A DNA stretch of 64,000 nt from Saccharomycopsis crataegensis. Taxonomy: Eukaryota; Ascomycota; Saccharomycetes; Ascoideales; Saccharomycopsidaceae. Below the pieces are notes generated by a model. It was not told the origin of the DNA and did not search any database. It saw only the letters and a program-made list of their open reading frames with translations. A program made the position numbers and the translations under genes. Shown here in pieces: positions 61,234-64,000 of this stretch; position 1 is the first letter of the stretch, and the number at the start of each line of letters is the position of its first letter. The stretch is taken from NCBI RefSeq assembly GCF_037102585.1, contig NW_027043820.1, positions 1,646,501-1,710,500 of the forward strand. Direction: 5' to 3'.

Positions 61234-62016
61234 ATTTTTTCTCTTTTATTATTTTTCTGTTTATTGCTTCTCTTTGAATAGGATCAGGATTTTATTATTG
61301 AGTGGCTAATTATCATGGAAAGTGGGATATGGTATAAGATCAAAGGTCAAGGTTGTTTGATGATATATCATCAAACAAGGATCAGACTAAGTTTGCGCAA
61401 ATTAAAAAGGGCGTATAGTTTGAGGGGCTGACGACAGACGATCTGGTGATCCTGGGAGTATAAGATAATAAATTAACTGTAAAATGAGGTTTTAAAGTGA
61501 TTCAGCAAATAAACAGTATACTAAATTACAGATCAGAGGGAAAGAAAAGAAAAAAAAGTAGAATCCATGGCTTATTATTTTTGGCATATACCGCACGCAA
61601 CCTAAACGGGACAAGAGAATAAAAAAAAAAAATAGGATGGGATGGGCACATAACTACTTTAGGGCGATGCGCGACGCACCACGCTGCACGCCATGAACAT
61701 GAGTTGTACACAAATCATGAAAATTTTTAAAAATTATTCCAGACGAAGCCAATTAAAACAGTTGTGTATTTACCAAAACAGGAATTACTAGGAATTTTTT
61801 GCTAGAATTTTTTTCAGCAAAAGACTTTAAAGTGAAAAAAAATAAAGATAGAGACATAAGTGTAAGTAAGATTTATAACCATGCTAATAAAGTAATCCAA
61901 GATGAAAAATAGGGGAAACTAATACAACAGGGTATTATATTATGCAAAATATGGGACAAGTAAGCAGACGAAAAGAAAAGAATTTAAACAAAAACAAATA
62001 TAAAACAACGAGCAAT
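61234..62016. other. Intergenic: promoter of the coiled-coil gene and 3' flank of the TOS4-like gene
   Basis: 783 bp containing the palindrome at 61353-61378, a GATGGGATGGG repeat near 61637 and A-rich stretches. No gene is seen. Confidence 0.5.
61353..61378. promoter_or_regulatory. Perfect 26-bp palindrome upstream of the coiled-coil gene
   Basis: Each half is TTGTTTGATGATA; the right half is its exact reverse complement with no spacer. It lies about 120 bp upstream of the ATG at 61233. It could be a dimeric factor site or a cruciform; the function is inferred. Confidence 0.55.
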
Positions 62017-64000
62017 TTAATACCTTGGTAATGGCGGTGGTCTTTTCCAGTAGTACTGTTTGTGAGTCTTTCTACAACTACGCAAACTACTTCCACCTTT
62101 TAAGGAATTGACCAATTGTACCCTGTCATCATCATCATCTTTCTCAATGTCATAGTAGTACTCTTCATCTAATGGCTTACCTGCAGCATCCTTACCCTTT
62201 CTATAAATAACCCCGACGCATTTCACGTCAGATAACACAAGTCTGACAGTTTTTTTCCCTAAAAATTCCACTTTTTTACTAATACCTCTCAATTGAGTCA
62301 AAGGAGTAGATGCAATTCTAGAAAATGCCAAATGATTGATAAGCACTTTCTTAATATCTTTCAAATCAGAAACTTCAGCTAAAAGTTGCTGCTTCTTAGC
62401 TTCATCACTATTCACAGCATCGATAAGGGTTTTTGGATCTTGATAATCGTAATGAATTTTTTGTTTCTTTGTATCCTTCTCCTCACTATCCTTTTGCTTG
62501 TGTGGATTATGAGGACGAGGTCTTTTCTTCAGTTGTAATTTGTTATCGTTCTCCTTGTCTTTATTCTCTATTAACTTCTCTTCCTGTATTCTCTCGTATT
62601 TTTGTTCATGTTTATCCTCCTCTTCGTTGACCTTCATCATTTGTTTGATCTTATCCAAAGATACTGTTGAGCGCGATGAATTCAATTTTGAGTGTGATGA
62701 GAATTTTAAAGGTGACGCTAACTGATTAGATGAGTTATTGTTGAATATTCCCAGCTTTGGCTTCTTCGATTGAATGCCATCGTTCAAAATAGGCTTCTTA
62801 GGCAAAGAGTCTTCTGATGATTTAAGGACTAGTGATGATTCTGGCACCTTCATATCGCTTGAGGTGCTCATATTCTTTTGATCGTTTTCTGATCTTGCAG
62901 AAACAACATCATGGGCCTGCAACTTGACAGGAGGTTTCTTCTCTGCTGATTGAGGAATTGAGCCCATAATTTTCTCCACTCTATCAATTTGGGTAGCTGG
63001 GTTCAAAGATGGTTCTTTGGAGTCAACAACATCGCCAACTTTATATAATATCACATTACCAGTAAGAGCCTTGAATTTGTGGATATCTTCTTCATCAGTC
63101 ATATCAGGATCGTGTTCATCACCGACCTCGATGATACATGAAGCACCTCTGATATCCATAACAACGCTACTCTTTGGGACTCTCAAAGCTTCGTTACTCA
63201 AAATCATAATTCTCACACCTCCATCAGGGTACACGAGACTCCGAGGAAATTTGGTCAAGCCTAGCGCGACTAATTCCTCATAACGCTTGTCTTGTAATTT
63301 TCTGTATTGAGCGGTATCTTTTGGAATTAACTCGTATCTGTCATCACCCCCAAGGCGCTTAACTGTGGCCCCATATGGGATGTAAACTTCCATAGAGTTC
63401 ACGCCAAAACATTCAAACACAAGAACATTATCGTGTCTGTCAAAGTGTACTGACGCGTGCTTCCGTGACGCCAAATTTAACGTATCAGACACCACAACAT
63501 CGCACATCTTGGATCTCCCAAAAGTAACCTCTTGGCCATCATAAGGGATCTTGATCTTCTTTATTTTCTTTTTGGAGGAAATACGGGTCTTCTTTAACTT
63601 TTTGGCTTCATCTGCGACGTCAACGTACTCATCATCTTCAATAGTATGGTATGACGCGTCCAACGGCTGAGTGAACTGAACCATTCTTGGACCGCTTTCT
63701 TCGAGTTTGTTTTGAAATTCTTTCTCTTGCTGAAGATCAAGCGCTTTTTGTTCTTCCTCACCCTCGTCGTCTTCATCATCCTCCGAACTATCGACGCGTA
63801 AGTTATCTTCATGAATCGGTGAACTACTTCCTAAACCTCCAATGGAACTACTTGGATTCGGAGTAGGGTATCCATCAAAGTCATCTTCTTTAGCGAACTG
63901 AACAGATTTATTATATAATTTGGATTTGATATTGAAAGTGTTTTGAGGTTTGGTGGAAGACGCGTCATCTGCAATGAAGATGTTGTCAGACTCGAAATCT
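62017..64000 (-). CDS. TOS4: FHA-domain Tos4/Plm2-like protein (5' end outside the window)
   Basis: The frame is open from the stop at 62017 to the window edge, at least 661 codons. A Met at 63684 looks internal, because the same frame continues upstream through SVQFAKEDDFDGYPTPNPSS and an acidic stretch with no stop. The FHA domain follows that Met by about 45 residues: VTFGRSKMCDVVVSD, LASRKHASVHFD, VNSMEVYIPYG. The C-terminus has the conserved LAFSRIASTPLTQLRG, VGVIYRKGKDAAGKPLDEEY and RSCRKTHKQYYWKRP of the fungal Tos4 family. These are chromatin-associated proteins made at G1/S under SBF/MBF and linked to replication stress and histone deacetylases. Its 5' coding part carries four ACGCGT motifs. 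Confidence 0.8.
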   Translation of the reverse strand, partial: DFESDNIFIADDASSTKPQNTFNIKSKLYNKSVQFAKEDDFDGYPTPNPSSSIGGLGSSSPIHEDNLRVDSSEDDEDDEGEEEQKALDLQQEKEFQNKLEESGPRMVQFTQPLDASYHTIEDDEYVDVADEAKKLKKTRISSKKKIKKIKIPYDGQEVTFGRSKMCDVVVSDTLNLASRKHASVHFDRHDNVLVFECFGVNSMEVYIPYGATVKRLGGDDRYELIPKDTAQYRKLQDKRYEELVALGLTKFPRSLVYPDGGVRIMILSNEALRVPKSSVVMDIRGASCIIEVGDEHDPDMTDEEDIHKFKALTGNVILYKVGDVVDSKEPSLNPATQIDRVEKIMGSIPQSAEKKPPVKLQAHDVVSARSENDQKNMSTSSDMKVPESSLVLKSSEDSLPKKPILNDGIQSKKPKLGIFNNNSSNQLASPLKFSSHSKLNSSRSTVSLDKIKQMMKVNEEEDKHEQKYERIQEEKLIENKDKENDNKLQLKKRPRPHNPHKQKDSEEKDTKKQKIHYDYQDPKTLIDAVNSDEAKKQQLLAEVSDLKDIKKVLINHLAFSRIASTPLTQLRGISKKVEFLGKKTVRLVLSDVKCVGVIYRKGKDAAGKPLDEEYYYDIEKDDDDDRVQLVNSLKGGSSLRSCRKTHKQYYWKRPPPLPRY
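63453..63965. promoter_or_regulatory. Cluster of four ACGCGT motifs inside the TOS4-like coding region
   Basis: Exact ACGCGT at 63453-63458, 63654-63659, 63794-63799 and 63960-63965. These are MBF-type cores. The sites lie inside the reading frame, so a regulatory role is an inference. Confidence 0.35.

Noticed and set aside
1-64000. Transposons, LTR elements or other virus-like copies
   Set aside because: No terminal repeats, integrase, reverse transcriptase or capsid-like sequence was recognised anywhere in the window.

Overview
The window is nuclear DNA of a budding yeast (Saccharomycotina). It carries about 25 protein genes with clear yeast relatives: PDA1, VCX1, RFA3, TAF1, TIM22, ABP1, ERG7, MAP1, GDE1, DPP1, DLD1, PRM1, a Ste5/Far1-type scaffold and a TOS4-like FHA protein. 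Introns are short, with GTAAGT/GTATGT-type donors and TACTAAC-like branch points. Intergenic DNA is AT-rich with very long A or T runs. I infer seven introns in five genes (VCX1, RFA3, GDE1, CQD1, a Tctex1 gene), more than a Saccharomyces-like genome would be expected to show. CTG codons seemed scarce in the conserved stretches I read; I could not decide whether CTG means Leu, Ser or Ala here, so the translation is provisional at those codons. I saw no tRNA, rRNA, CRISPR array or recognisable transposon.

Layout. 1-99 is the 3' end of a plus-strand gene. 100-1762 is gene-poor, with simple repeats and a possibly decayed coding stretch. 1763-6715 (minus) is a very large Ste5/Far1-like scaffold, followed by PDA1 (minus), a 2.3 kb gap, and VCX1 (plus, spliced). 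An acidic ECM13-like gene follows at 14.3-15.3 kb. Then comes a 3 kb gene-poor stretch that hides a 28-residue Cys-containing, metallothionein-like peptide at 17612-17698 (minus), and a small F-box-like protein. RFA3 (minus, spliced) and TAF1 (plus) diverge. TIM22, a UPF0658 membrane protein and ABP1 are all on minus. ABP1 and ERG7 diverge from a 266 bp promoter. An unknown alpha-solenoid protein (minus) diverges from an FHA-domain kinase (plus). MAP1, a Zn2Cys6 factor, GDE1, CQD1 and DPP1 are on minus. A Tctex1 light-chain gene is plus, DLD1 minus, PRM1 plus, a coiled-coil protein minus, and a TOS4-like gene (minus) runs off the right end.

Connections. Two genes belong to mating (the scaffold and PRM1), and the PRM1 promoter has a Ste12-type element. 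RFA3 and TOS4 are G1/S-type genes and carry ACGCGT motifs, in unusual places: an intron and a coding region. The GDE1 leader has a CACGTG Pho4-type site, and the ERG7 leader has a TCGTATA sterol response element. The most useful corrections to a naive reading are the spliced models of GDE1 (17-nt first exon restoring the SPX start), CQD1 (two 3' introns), RFA3 (missing C-terminus) and the three-exon Tctex1 gene, plus the very short Cys-containing peptide. I found no clear new multigene system.
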